Both the position numbers and the translations under genes were made by a program. From positions 1 to 64,000 of the forward strand of contig CAMCVE010000008.1 of the NCBI GenBank assembly GCA_945881775.1: 64,000 bases of DNA, in the 5' to 3' direction. Shown here one piece after another: positions 33,848 through 42,158 of the stretch (positions are counted from its first letter, which is position 1; each line of letters starts with the position of its first letter). The notes beneath the pieces are model-generated. The model did no database searches. It saw only the letters and a program-made list of their open reading frames with translations, and was not told where the DNA came from. The DNA comes from Bacteriovorax stolpii. Its GTDB lineage: Bacteria; Bdellovibrionota; UBA2428.

Positions 33848-35536
33848 TTAGTCCGCCGCCTGAAGTTCGCCCACCGTTGTGGTGCCGGCGATCACTTTGC
33901 GCATACAGTTGATTTTAAGAGTTCTCATACCTTCGGCGATAGCCGCCTTACGGAGCTCAGCTGTGCCTACGTTCTGACCAATTTTTTCCTTAAGCGTTTC
34001 CGTGAGAACCATCACTTCATGGATCGCCACACGTCCTTTGTAACCCGTACCGCGACAAGCAGGGCAGCCTTTGCCCTTCATCGGCTTGAACTTGCCCATG
34101 ACGGAATCCGGAAAGCCCATCTTTTTTAGATCGGCGACGCTGTAGCTTGAGTCTTCGGTCTTACACTCTTTGCAAATGCGGCGAACCAGTCGTTGTGCCA
34201 CGATGATATGAACGGCGGCGTTGATGAGGAAGGAGTCGAGACCCATATCCTTGAGACGCATGATGGTACTCGCCGCGTCGTTGGTGTGCAGCGTCGACAG
34301 AACCATGTGACCCGTGAGAGCCGCCTTGAATGCGATCTCGGCCGTTTCCTTGTCCCGGACCTCACCCAGAAGAATCACGTCCGGGTCTTGGCGCAAGAGG
34401 GCGCGAAGAGTTTCGGAGAAGGTGAGCCCAATATGTTCTTTGGTCTGAGTTTGGTTGATCCCGCGGAAGTTGTACTCGACAGGATCTTCAATCGTGGAGA
34501 TGTTCACGTCGGGCTTGTTGAGAAAATTGATCGCGCCATAAAGCGTTGTGGTTTTACCAGAACCCGTAGCGCCCGTTACAAGGCAAATGCCCCAAGGTTT
34601 GGTGATCGCTGCGATAAATTTGGCAAGGTCGTCTTTCTCAAAGCCCAGCGACTCCATCTCGACGACCGCAGACGACTTGTCGAGAATACGAAGCACAACT
34701 TTTTCGCCGTAGATCGTTGGAAGCGTGTTGACCCGGAAGTCGATAACCTTGCCTTCGGGCGTCTTAAATCGGATACGCCCGTCTTGAGGGAGTCGTTTTT
34801 CGTCGAGGCGCATCTTCGACATGACCTTGATGCGCGCCACAAGAGCGCTCTTAGCGGCAACGGGTGGTTTTGCCGCGGGTACAAGGTCGCCGTCGATACG
34901 GAAACGAATCCGAACTTCGCCCTCATAAGGCTCGATATGAATGTCTGAGGCCCGCTTACGAACGGCATCGATAAGAACGCTCGAGACGAATTGAATGATC
35001 GGAGCATCGTCTTCCGAATGTTCGCTTTGACCCGATTCGTTTTCGGTGTCGATAACTGAGGCGTTTTCGGCGTCAGTGGCAAGGCTCGAAGCCATGTTCG
35101 ACATGACGTCTGCGCCCCACTCACGCTGGATAATTTCACTGAGAATACTAGGCGCACAAAGAACCTGCTCGACACGCAAACGTGTCTGGAAGCGAATCTC
35201 GTCGAGACACTGGACGTTGGTGGGATCACACGTTGCGATGACCAGTGTGCTGTTGCGTTTGCCGACAGGGAGAATCTTGTGTTTTTTGCAAAGTGAGGGC
35301 GAAACGAGTGCGATCAGCTCCTGATCAAGCTCGATCCCGTGCAGGTCCATGATCGTGAGACGATAATGCTTGGCGAGGATCTGCAGCAACGCTCCTTCGT
35401 CGATGATTTTCTCGGCAACGAGAGCATCGACAAAGCGCACGTTTTTCTTGCGACTGTCCTCCAAAAGCTTCGCGAGCTGCTCAGCATTGACGACTTTTTC
35501 GCCAATGAGAACGTCCGCAAGGCGGGTTGCCATCAT
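33848..35536 (-). CDS. pilB: Pilus extension ATPase PilB
   Basis: 562 aa. N-terminal MshEN-type domain (about 1-140, LADVLIGEKVVNAEQL), N2 domain (SDIHIEPYEGEVRIRFRIDG), then the ATPase with Walker A GATGSGKTT (322-330), Asp box STIEDPVEYN and Walker B DVILLGEVRDKETAEI. A four-cysteine zinc site is visible (CKEC and CPAC). The N-terminal domain in relatives binds c-di-GMP. Two consecutive ATGs are possible starts; the GGAG site lies inside a palindrome (next entry). Confidence 0.96.
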   Translation of the reverse strand: MMATRLADVLIGEKVVNAEQLAKLLEDSRKKNVRFVDALVAEKIIDEGALLQILAKHYRLTIMDLHGIELDQELIALVSPSLCKKHKILPVGKRNSTLVIATCDPTNVQCLDEIRFQTRLRVEQVLCAPSILSEIIQREWGADVMSNMASSLATDAENASVIDTENESGQSEHSEDDAPIIQFVSSVLIDAVRKRASDIHIEPYEGEVRIRFRIDGDLVPAAKPPVAAKSALVARIKVMSKMRLDEKRLPQDGRIRFKTPEGKVIDFRVNTLPTIYGEKVVLRILDKSSAVVEMESLGFEKDDLAKFIAAITKPWGICLVTGATGSGKTTTLYGAINFLNKPDVNISTIEDPVEYNFRGINQTQTKEHIGLTFSETLRALLRQDPDVILLGEVRDKETAEIAFKAALTGHMVLSTLHTNDAASTIMRLKDMGLDSFLINAAVHIIVAQRLVRRICKECKTEDSSYSVADLKKMGFPDSVMGKFKPMKGKGCPACRGTGYKGRVAIHEVMVLTETLKEKIGQNVGTAELRKAAIAEGMRTLKINCMRKVIAGTTTVGELQAAD

Positions 35537-35544
35537 TAGAATTC

Positions 35545-35560
35545 GACTCCTCTAGGAGTC
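35545..35560 (-). promoter_or_regulatory. Palindrome covering the pilB ribosome-binding site
   Basis: A 16-nt inverted repeat with 7-nt arms (GACTCCT/AGGAGTC) and two central bases. On the pilB mRNA the 3' arm contains the GGAG Shine-Dalgarno, 9-10 nt from the first ATG. As RNA it could fold into a 5-6 bp hairpin that hides the site. It could instead be a DNA operator half-site pair. Function is inference. Confidence 0.45.
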
Positions 35561-35695
35561 CTATCGACAATTTTGACCGGAAAGTGAACCCTTCGACGCA
35601 TCGCCCTCTAGAGACAAAGTTCCGCCGCTTGGCGCCCTGCATCATCGCTTGAGACTGATTGGAGTTTCTATCGATGCGGGTTAAATTGGGAACTC

Positions 35696-36478
35696 ATGAA
35701 AATCGCAGTACTCGTCAAGCAAACCCCAGACACCGAAACCAAGGCCAATCTCGGAGCCCAAGGGCTCGAAACGACTGGCCTCAAATTCATTCTCAATCCT
35801 TATGATGAGTTCGCTGTCGAAGAAGCCATTCAGCTGCGCGACAAGCTCAAAGGTGAAGCTGTTGTGGTGAGCCTTGGACCCGACCGTGTGGTCGATGCCA
35901 TGCGCACCGCTCTTGCGATGGGCTGCGATACAGGAATCCATATCAAAGTCTCCGAAGACGAGCTCAAAAAACTCGACTCGTTCACGGTCGCAAAGGCTTT
36001 GGCTTCAGCCCTGAAGCAAAAGGGTCCCTTCGATCTTATCCTCGCCGGTAAACAGGCCATCGACGACGACGCCCTTGCCGTTCCGCAAATGGTCGCTGAG
36101 TTTCTTGAGCTGCCGCGGGTTACGGTGGTTACCAAACTTGAAATGAGCGCTGATGCCAAAAGTGCCAAACTTCGTCGTGCTGTCGAAGGCGGCGCAGAAG
36201 AAGTTATTGAGGTGACCTTACCTGTGCTTGTGGCCGCCCACAAAGGGATCAACACCCCTCGCTATGCTTCGCTCCCCGGCATCATGAAAGCCAAGCAAAA
36301 GAAAGTTGAACTCATTGAGCTCGCAGCTCTCGGGCTCTCGTCAAACGACGCCAAAGTGACCTACGAGAAATTCGAGCTCCCCCCTGAAAAAGCTCCAGGA
36401 AAAATTTTCAAAGGCAGCCCCCAAGAACTCGCCGAACAGATCGTCCAGCATCTGCGCAACGAAGCGAAAGTGATCTAA
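35696..36478 (+). CDS. etfB: Electron transfer flavoprotein beta subunit EtfB
   Basis: 260 aa. Soluble partner that, with EtfA, carries electrons from acyl-CoA and other dehydrogenases to the ETF-quinone oxidoreductase. Recognised by MKIAVLVKQTPDTE, NPYDEFAVEEAIQL, the AMP-binding region VVSLGP, and the family signature segment PFDLILAGKQAIDDDALAVPQMVAEFL; the C-terminal arm GIMKAKQKKVE is also typical. Transcribed away from pilB; etfA follows after 10 bp. Confidence 0.96.
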   Translation: MKIAVLVKQTPDTETKANLGAQGLETTGLKFILNPYDEFAVEEAIQLRDKLKGEAVVVSLGPDRVVDAMRTALAMGCDTGIHIKVSEDELKKLDSFTVAKALASALKQKGPFDLILAGKQAIDDDALAVPQMVAEFLELPRVTVVTKLEMSADAKSAKLRRAVEGGAEEVIEVTLPVLVAAHKGINTPRYASLPGIMKAKQKKVELIELAALGLSSNDAKVTYEKFELPPEKAPGKIFKGSPQELAEQIVQHLRNEAKVI

Positions 36479-36488
36479 GGAGTCCATC

Positions 36489-37466
36489 ATGACAAAAGCC
36501 CTCGTACTTGTTGAACTGAAAAACGGAAATGCCAAAAAATCCAGCCTCGAGAGCATCCATGCTCTTGCAAGCCAAGGCGTCGAAGTCGATGCCATCGCAT
36601 TTGGACCTGACACTACCGGTAACAAAGACAAAGTGGCCAAAGCTGTCGGAGGACAAGGGGCGAAGAAACTCCTCATCGCCGACAGTGCTGACCTGAAGTT
36701 CTACCAACCTGATATTTTTACTGCCACGATTGCTGCGACTTTCAAGGCGGGCGGATATCAAATCCTTGCTGGATCGGCCTCTTCCCTCGTGAAAGATCTT
36801 TTCCCCACAATCGCTGTCCGACTGGATGCCGGCCTTGCTCCTGACTGCGTTGCGATCAAGATTGAAGGAGCTTCCCTTTCTGCCAAGCGCCCCATGCTCG
36901 CCGGCAAATACTTTGCGACTCTTAAGTTCAAAGCCTTCCCCGCAGTGGTGAGCCTCCGCCCCAACGTGCTCACGATCGGTGCCGACTCAGGTCAGTCTGC
37001 CCAAATTGTAGCAACTCCACCCTCGGGCAGCATTCGCGCCAAAACTCTCGAAGTGTCGGGCGCTGCTGGAAATTCTCGACCCGATCTCACCGAGGCTGAG
37101 CGCATCATGAGCGCGGGCCGCGCCATCAAGGAAGCCGCGAATTTCAAGATCATCGAAGAGTGCGCGGACGTGATAGGAGCCGCAGTGGGAGCCTCACGGG
37201 CCGCGGTCGATGCCGGAATGGCGCCGCATGCGATGCAAGTCGGACAAACCGGTAAAACCGTGAACCCCAATCTCTACATTGCCTGTGGCATCAGCGGCGC
37301 GATCCAGCATCTGGCGGGCATGAAGACTTCGAAGGTCATCGTTGCGATCAACACCGATCCCGAAGCCCCCATCTTCCAGAAAGCCGACTACGGCGCAGTA
37401 GGTGATCTTTTCGCAGTGGTTCCCGAGCTCACAAAAGAATTCAAGAAACTGCTCTCAGCGGGTTAA
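36489..37466 (+). CDS. etfA: Electron transfer flavoprotein alpha subunit EtfA
   Basis: 325 aa FAD-binding subunit. The C-terminal FAD domain shows [29 protein letters not shown], the [27 protein letters not shown] signature and [22 protein letters not shown]. The N-terminal domain pairs with EtfB. Length is standard. The upstream AAGGAG lies 9-10 nt from the ATG. A short membrane-protein gene follows 6 bp later and may be co-transcribed. Confidence 0.97.
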   Translation: MTKALVLVELKNGNAKKSSLESIHALASQGVEVDAIAFGPDTTGNKDKVAKAVGGQGAKKLLIADSADLKFYQPDIFTATIAATFKAGGYQILAGSASSLVKDLFPTIAVRLDAGLAPDCVAIKIEGASLSAKRPMLAGKYFATLKFKAFPAVVSLRPNVLTIGADSGQSAQIVATPPSGSIRAKTLEVSGAAGNSRPDLTEAERIMSAGRAIKEAANFKIIEECADVIGAAVGASRAAVDAGMAPHAMQVGQTGKTVNPNLYIACGISGAIQHLAGMKTSKVIVAINTDPEAPIFQKADYGAVGDLFAVVPELTKEFKKLLSAG

Positions 37467-37472
37467 TTCGCG

Positions 37473-37700
37473 GTGGCGTGGCTCTATATTTTGGTGAGAA
37501 CCTTGCCCTTTTGGGCCATTCCCATAGGGATTGGTCTCATCACGGCCGCTCTTCGAAGTAAAAAGGGCAGCGGGAAAAAAAAGATTGCCTATATGTTGTT
37601 GGGAGTGATCTTTATTGTGGGCTCGGCATTATTTCTCTACGAGCAGGGGCACTTCAGTGCGGTCCCCTTCATCCACGATGTTTTTCACGGACAGCGCTGA
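37473..37700 (+). CDS. Small two-helix membrane protein after etfA
   Basis: 75 aa, GTG start 6 bp after etfA. Two membrane helices (about 4-26 and 38-57) joined by a strongly basic loop (RSKKGSGKKK), which should face the cytoplasm. No family recognised. Its last 16 bp overlap the convergent gene's end. Possible link to the ETF membrane docking step is only positional. Confidence 0.65.
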   Translation: MAWLYILVRTLPFWAIPIGIGLITAALRSKKGSGKKKIAYMLLGVIFIVGSALFLYEQGHFSAVPFIHDVFHGQR

Positions 37701-38860
37701 GAGAAATTTTGTTGCATGCGCAGCGACCATGAGTCGCCATCTCCGAGAGAGTGTTCTTCGCGCAACTTCTGGAAGAATTTCTTAGCTTCGGAACACTGGC
37801 CTTTGTCGGTCCACTTTAGAATTTTAGCTTCTGAGGCAATTCGAGTTCCCTCGTCGAGCGTTGACACTGAGGCTGGAGCGCGGCCCGGAAATTTCAAGGG
37901 CTTTACGAGGGCGATACTTGCGGGCATACGACCGAGCTCGCGGGCAAGGTCTTTGCCTCCACGACGGGAAGGAATTTCGAGAGGAATACTGACCACTTCG
38001 AAAGGCATGAGGTCGGATTCTTCGAGACTTTGCCGACGCCTGTCTTCGCCCTCGGCGGCGAGTCTGAGCTGGTCCTGGTAGAGCATCGCTTCGCGACGCC
38101 CATCAGATTTGAGAAGCTTAGAGAGTTCGCGCGCTTCAGCCAAGGTGGCCTGACGAACGTAGTCCAGATAGCGACCCGACATGCGTGACTCGGCATCGGG
38201 GAAGCTCTCTTTATCAACGATTCCCATCTGCGATGTCGCCATCCAACCATCACTCGGAGCGAGGGAATAGCGGATTCCGGAATTCGTCACGAGGTAAACC
38301 TTGCCCGTAGCATCACCGGGACGCTCGATGTGCATCATTCCTCTTTCAACTCTCAACAGAAGTTCAGAATCAGGAGCTTCTTTGTTGCTCCATCCGACTT
38401 CGACAACCGAGTCGTACTGCAGCCAAAGTTGGCTGCCGTCGGGCATTTCAAAATACGTGGAGTCGTTGCCCTCCGTGGAGAGCACGCTGCGTTTGTTTAT
38501 TTTTTCGCCGAGATGAACAAGTGAAAAACCCATTTGCGAAGGCATCGAGAAGTTTTTTCCATAGCTCGAAGTGGCGTTGCGATCGTCAGATCCAACTTTG
38601 CGAGCCTTCTGGGGAGTGGAACCGTCGGCCACATCACCTTCCACCGGAAGTCCCAGCCATGAAGCCATCATGGGATTTCTAAGAGCCTCTTCGATGAGTG
38701 GTTTTGCGAGGGCGTGCATCTCGCTCATAACAGGAGTTACAAAATCTTCGTAGAGGAGATGTTTCCGCACGGGAGCGTACATTTCGGGCTCTGCAAAATG
38801 CAGTGCCACGAAAGTGCCCGTTAAGAGCGTGCCATACACACAGACGCGAAGAAATCCCAT
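37685..38860 (-). CDS. Membrane-anchored FecR-like protein
   Basis: 391 aa. N-terminal hydrophobic anchor (MGFLRVCVYGTLLTGTFVAL) followed by a large periplasmic part. The segment MPDGSQLWLQYDSVVEVG..LLLRVERGMMHIERPG, then VYLVTNSGIRYSL, resembles a FecR beta-repeat domain. There is no RNA polymerase sigma partner gene nearby, so it is not a standard FecI/FecR system. The C-terminal helical region (ASEAKILKWTDKGQCSEAKKFFQKL) has two cysteines. Function unknown. Confidence 0.72.
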   Translation of the reverse strand: MGFLRVCVYGTLLTGTFVALHFAEPEMYAPVRKHLLYEDFVTPVMSEMHALAKPLIEEALRNPMMASWLGLPVEGDVADGSTPQKARKVGSDDRNATSSYGKNFSMPSQMGFSLVHLGEKINKRSVLSTEGNDSTYFEMPDGSQLWLQYDSVVEVGWSNKEAPDSELLLRVERGMMHIERPGDATGKVYLVTNSGIRYSLAPSDGWMATSQMGIVDKESFPDAESRMSGRYLDYVRQATLAEARELSKLLKSDGRREAMLYQDQLRLAAEGEDRRRQSLEESDLMPFEVVSIPLEIPSRRGGKDLARELGRMPASIALVKPLKFPGRAPASVSTLDEGTRIASEAKILKWTDKGQCSEAKKFFQKLREEHSLGDGDSWSLRMQQNFSQRCP

Positions 38861-38954
38861 CTTATAGCTCTATCGGAGTACAGAGACTGAAACTTGACGG
38901 TGGGGCACGAGCGTACGCGAATTGTTAAGAACGGATTAGGAAGTCCTTAGGGTT

Positions 38955-39155
38955 TCAGGGCAATGCCACCTTTGCAAGCTCTCCAACCTTCAGAGGTCCA
39001 ACGCATCCAAGATAATTCTCCGCGAGATCTTGAATCGTGTAGCCTCGGTAGCTGAGCGTGGCCTCAACGACGCAGCTGATGCTTGTGGAGCAGGCGACCA
39101 CACCCTCCAAACCCTTATCCACTGACTCAGAATAGATCTTCAATTCGGCGGCCAT
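38955..39155 (-). pseudogene. Citrate synthase N-terminal fragment
   Basis: 66-aa reading frame with MAAELKIYSESVDKGLEG, then VVACSTSIS and TLSYRGYTIQDLAEN. These match the very N-terminus of bacterial citrate synthases (the KGLEGVVA...YRGYxIxDLAEN block). All catalytic His and Asp residues of the roughly 400-aa enzyme are missing, and no continuation is seen in other frames downstream. It is either a gene remnant or a stand-alone domain protein. It keeps an ATG and an open frame, but no good ribosome site is visible. Confidence 0.75.
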
Positions 39156-39230
39156 ACAGAGATCAAATTACCCTCAAAAGCTTTCATGGCCTAGATGGTA
39201 TAACCCGCGTCTGTAGTTATACTGGGGAGC

Positions 39231-39926
39231 ATGCTTCCGAGTCTGCGCGCGATCCGTGTTGTCCAAAGTCCCGGCCGATTGCGCCACGGACCAAGTCTTT
39301 TCGAAGTGGACTGTGAGTGGAAGGGCCCCTCTTTGAACGTCATCATGGGCGAATCAGGCTCAGGAAAATCCACACTTCTGAAGACCCTAGGGGGAGTGTG
39401 GGAACCTCTTTCTGGACAGGTTCTATTTGAGGGTGAGTCTCTTTGGTCTGAGTCGGGACACAGGCAAAACAAAAGCCTCCTGTCTCGTATTGGATTCTGT
39501 TTTCAAAACAACGCCCTCTTTAATTCAATGACATGTTTTGAGAATCTCTGTTTTCCACGCAGCCAACGGCGTCCTCTTGAATCCGAAACTGCGCGCCGAA
39601 AAATCGCGACTCACTGGCTCGACAAGGTCGGACTCAGTGGAAGCGAGTCCCTCTTTCCCTTTGAACTTTCAGGAGGCATGCAAAAACGCCTGGCCATCGC
39701 GCGCACGCTGATTCTTGAACCCGACTACATCTTCTTTGATGATCCCACCGCGGGACTCGATCCGATCACGAGCCGACAGATCGCACTTCTCCTGCTTGAG
39801 CTTTTAGAAAACCGGCCCGCGCTCACGTTTGTGGTCACGAACGACGAAGACCGCGCTCGCTCCTGGGCTCCCAGCGTCTTCGAGTTGCGTGGTGGGCATT
39901 TGAACGAAAAGAGACATTTGCCATGA
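39231..39926 (+). CDS. MlaF-family ABC ATPase, first copy
   Basis: 231 aa. ABC ATPase with Walker A GESGSGKST, Q-loop CFQNNALF, signature LSGGMQKR and Walker B YIFFDDPTAGLDP. The LSGGMQKR signature and the ALFNSMTCFENL Q-loop region are typical of Mla/Mkl phospholipid transporters. In place of the usual H-loop His the sequence reads VVTNDEDRAR, so the switch histidine seems replaced by Asn, which may impair hydrolysis. ATGA overlap with the second ATPase gene. Confidence 0.83.
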   Translation: MLPSLRAIRVVQSPGRLRHGPSLFEVDCEWKGPSLNVIMGESGSGKSTLLKTLGGVWEPLSGQVLFEGESLWSESGHRQNKSLLSRIGFCFQNNALFNSMTCFENLCFPRSQRRPLESETARRKIATHWLDKVGLSGSESLFPFELSGGMQKRLAIARTLILEPDYIFFDDPTAGLDPITSRQIALLLLELLENRPALTFVVTNDEDRARSWAPSVFELRGGHLNEKRHLP

Positions 39927-40651
39927 TCCGATTCGAAAATGTCCACAAGAGCTTCGGCCCGAAGAAAGTTCTAAACGGACTGAGTCTCTCAATTCAGCGA
40001 GGCGAAATTTTCTTTATGCTCGGCAGGTCGGGTACCGGCAAAAGCGTTTCCCTCAAACATCTCGTGGGACTTCTCACGCCAGACAGCGGAAAAATTTGGA
40101 TCGACGACACGGAAATCTCTCAGTTCTCGGAGAACCAATTCGTGCCCATTCGCAAGAAATGTGGACTAGTGTTCCAGCTGCCAGCTCTCGTTGACTCTCG
40201 CTCGCTCTACGAAAATTTGGTTCTGGGCATCCGACATCTCGACGCAGTCCAAAAGCTTGCGAGGATCTCTGCGACCCTCAAAGCGGTGGGTCTCGAATCC
40301 CTCGAAAAAGATCTCTTTGAAAGATTTCCGCCGTCTCTAAGTTACGGTGAACAAAAACGTCTCGCCTTGGCGCGCACTCTGCTTCCTGATCCTGAGATCC
40401 TGCTCTACGACGAACCCACAACGGGCCTCGATCCCACGACCTCGCTCCAGATTCACGATCTCATCAAGAAGATCTCGAAGGATTTTGGCAAAACTTCGAT
40501 TGTTGTAAGCCACGACATGCGCAATGCCCTAAAAATTGCAGACAGGTTGGCGGTGCTGGACGCCGGCCGTGTCGTCGATCTTGGAACTCCTGAAGAAATC
40601 AGGCGCAGCCCCGTTGCGATGACAATGGCTTTCATGGAGGATCTCCAATGA
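39923..40651 (+). CDS. mlaF: MlaF-family ABC ATPase, second copy
   Basis: 242 aa. Walker A GRSGTGKSV, Q-loop FQLPALVDSRSLYENL, Walker B ILLYDEPTTGLDP, H-loop VVSHDMRNALKIADR, all typical of MlaF (retention of phospholipids in the inner membrane, coupled to MlaE). The ABC signature is divergent: LSYGEQKR instead of LSGGMQKR. Together with the missing H-loop His in the first copy this suggests a heterodimer with unequal sites. ATGA overlap on both sides. Confidence 0.88.
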   Translation: MIRFENVHKSFGPKKVLNGLSLSIQRGEIFFMLGRSGTGKSVSLKHLVGLLTPDSGKIWIDDTEISQFSENQFVPIRKKCGLVFQLPALVDSRSLYENLVLGIRHLDAVQKLARISATLKAVGLESLEKDLFERFPPSLSYGEQKRLALARTLLPDPEILLYDEPTTGLDPTTSLQIHDLIKKISKDFGKTSIVVSHDMRNALKIADRLAVLDAGRVVDLGTPEEIRRSPVAMTMAFMEDLQ

Positions 40652-41412
40652 TCCATCGACTGGAAGCCCTCCGTGAGCACCTTCGATTCTTCTGGATGCT
40701 GTTCATTCGTCTTCCCGAACTCTTCACGGAACGCCGAGAATTCATGCGCCAGTTTGCCGATGTGGGCGTGCGCTCGCTGAGCACCACCGTGACCGCTGGA
40801 ATCTTCACAGGAGCCATCATGGCCCTGCAGTTTCATCTTCAGCTGAAAGACTTTGGTGCAGAGTCCGTTCTAGGCGGCCTCAACACCTCAGGCACGATTC
40901 GCGAAGTAGGCCCCATTCTTATTGCCTTCATGCTCGCGGGAAAAGTCGGAGCTTTCACGTCGGCCGAACTTGGGACCATGAAGGTCACGGATCAAATCCA
41001 AGCCGTGCGCTGCCTAGGACTCGATCCCATATCCTTCTTTGTGGTCCCCCGCTTCTGGGCCGTGGCACTGAATTCTATTCTCTTGCTGGTCTTTGGACTT
41101 GTGATTTCTGTCTTGGGAGGAATGATTGCAGTCTGGATGGTTGCTGACATCAATCCCGACCAGTACCTGCTCATGGTCGAGCGTTTTGCGACTTCTGAGT
41201 CCATCTTTCTTGCAGTGAGCAAATCCGTGATCTTTGGACTTCTCATGGGTCATATTTGCTGCGCAAACGGCTACTGGACCGAAGGCGGCACCCAGGGCGT
41301 GGGCCTCGCGGTGAAGAAAACTGCTGTCCAAAGCATGGTTGCTATTGTCCTCGCGGACTTCTTCATCTCCTGGATCGTAGAGATCATCGTGCGGTCGGGG
41401 GATTTTCTGTGA
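40648..41412 (+). CDS. mlaE: MlaE-family lipid ABC permease, first copy
   Basis: 254 aa, five or so membrane helices. MlaE family: an N-terminal amphipathic helix, AGIFTGAIMALQ, the conserved REVGPILIAFMLAGKVGAFTSAELGTMKVTDQIQAVRCLGLDP, and a C-terminal GVGLAVKKTAVQSMVAIVLADFFI. Works with MlaF ATPases to move phospholipids between membranes. Normally MlaD (MCE) follows, but here a second permease does. Confidence 0.9.
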   Translation: MIHRLEALREHLRFFWMLFIRLPELFTERREFMRQFADVGVRSLSTTVTAGIFTGAIMALQFHLQLKDFGAESVLGGLNTSGTIREVGPILIAFMLAGKVGAFTSAELGTMKVTDQIQAVRCLGLDPISFFVVPRFWAVALNSILLLVFGLVISVLGGMIAVWMVADINPDQYLLMVERFATSESIFLAVSKSVIFGLLMGHICCANGYWTEGGTQGVGLAVKKTAVQSMVAIVLADFFISWIVEIIVRSGDFL

Positions 41413-42158
41413 ACGCGTTTCAGAGAGCCCTCGACACCGTAAAGATACTTCTGACAAGCGTGAACGCGCTCGCTCGGGGTCGTGTTCCCTCGCGCGACAT
41501 CTGGAAACAGCTCTACGAATTCGGAAATTCTTCAATCGGAATTGTTGTCCTCTGCGTGACCTTCATGGGCATCATCCTCATTTCCGAATACAGCTTTCAC
41601 ATGAAGCTTGTGATAGGCAACGACTCGATGATACCGGGATTCGCGATGATTCTGCTCATTCGGGAACTTGCTCCGATTGTCGGCGCACTACTGATCACAT
41701 CAAAAATGGGCGCGAGCATCGCCGCAGAACTCGCCGCCATGAAGAACACCGAACAAATCGACGCTTATCGCCTCCTCGGCCTCAATATCGTCGAGCTTTA
41801 CGTCGCGCCCCGCACATTGGCTTCGTCTGTGGCGGCTTGGTCTCTGGCCACGATCTCTTTGGCGATCGCGATTCTAGGGGCCTGGTTCTCGGCGGTGGTC
41901 TTTCTCAACTTCTCGACAGGTCCATTTTTTCAAAGTCTCTTCATCTTCGTTACAGCGGGTGATTTGATTCTTATGAGTATCAAAGCCGTGGTGTTTGGTT
42001 GCTGCATCCCCTCGATCTGCGCGCATTATGGCCTGCAGGCCAGCTTCGGTGCAGAGGGCGTAGGCCACGCAACTACCGACGCCGTCGTTGGGACCTCGAT
42101 TACGGTCATCGTGATGGACTTTGTCATCACCTACCTCTACGCCGTGTTAGCTAGCTAG
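41409..42158 (+). CDS. MlaE-family lipid ABC permease, second copy
   Basis: 249 aa from GTG 41409 (GTGA overlap with the first permease); the track start 51 codons earlier is a shadow of it. Same family: MGIILISEYSFHMKL, RELAPIVGALLITSKMGASIAAELAAMKNTEQIDAYRLLGLNIVELYVAPR and the C-terminal TTDAVVGTSITVIVMDFVITYLYAV. Divergent from the first copy, supporting a permease heterodimer matching the two ATPases. The stop shares CTAG with the convergent gene. Confidence 0.88.
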   Translation: MNAFQRALDTVKILLTSVNALARGRVPSRDIWKQLYEFGNSSIGIVVLCVTFMGIILISEYSFHMKLVIGNDSMIPGFAMILLIRELAPIVGALLITSKMGASIAAELAAMKNTEQIDAYRLLGLNIVELYVAPRTLASSVAAWSLATISLAIAILGAWFSAVVFLNFSTGPFFQSLFIFVTAGDLILMSIKAVVFGCCIPSICAHYGLQASFGAEGVGHATTDAVVGTSITVIVMDFVITYLYAVLAS

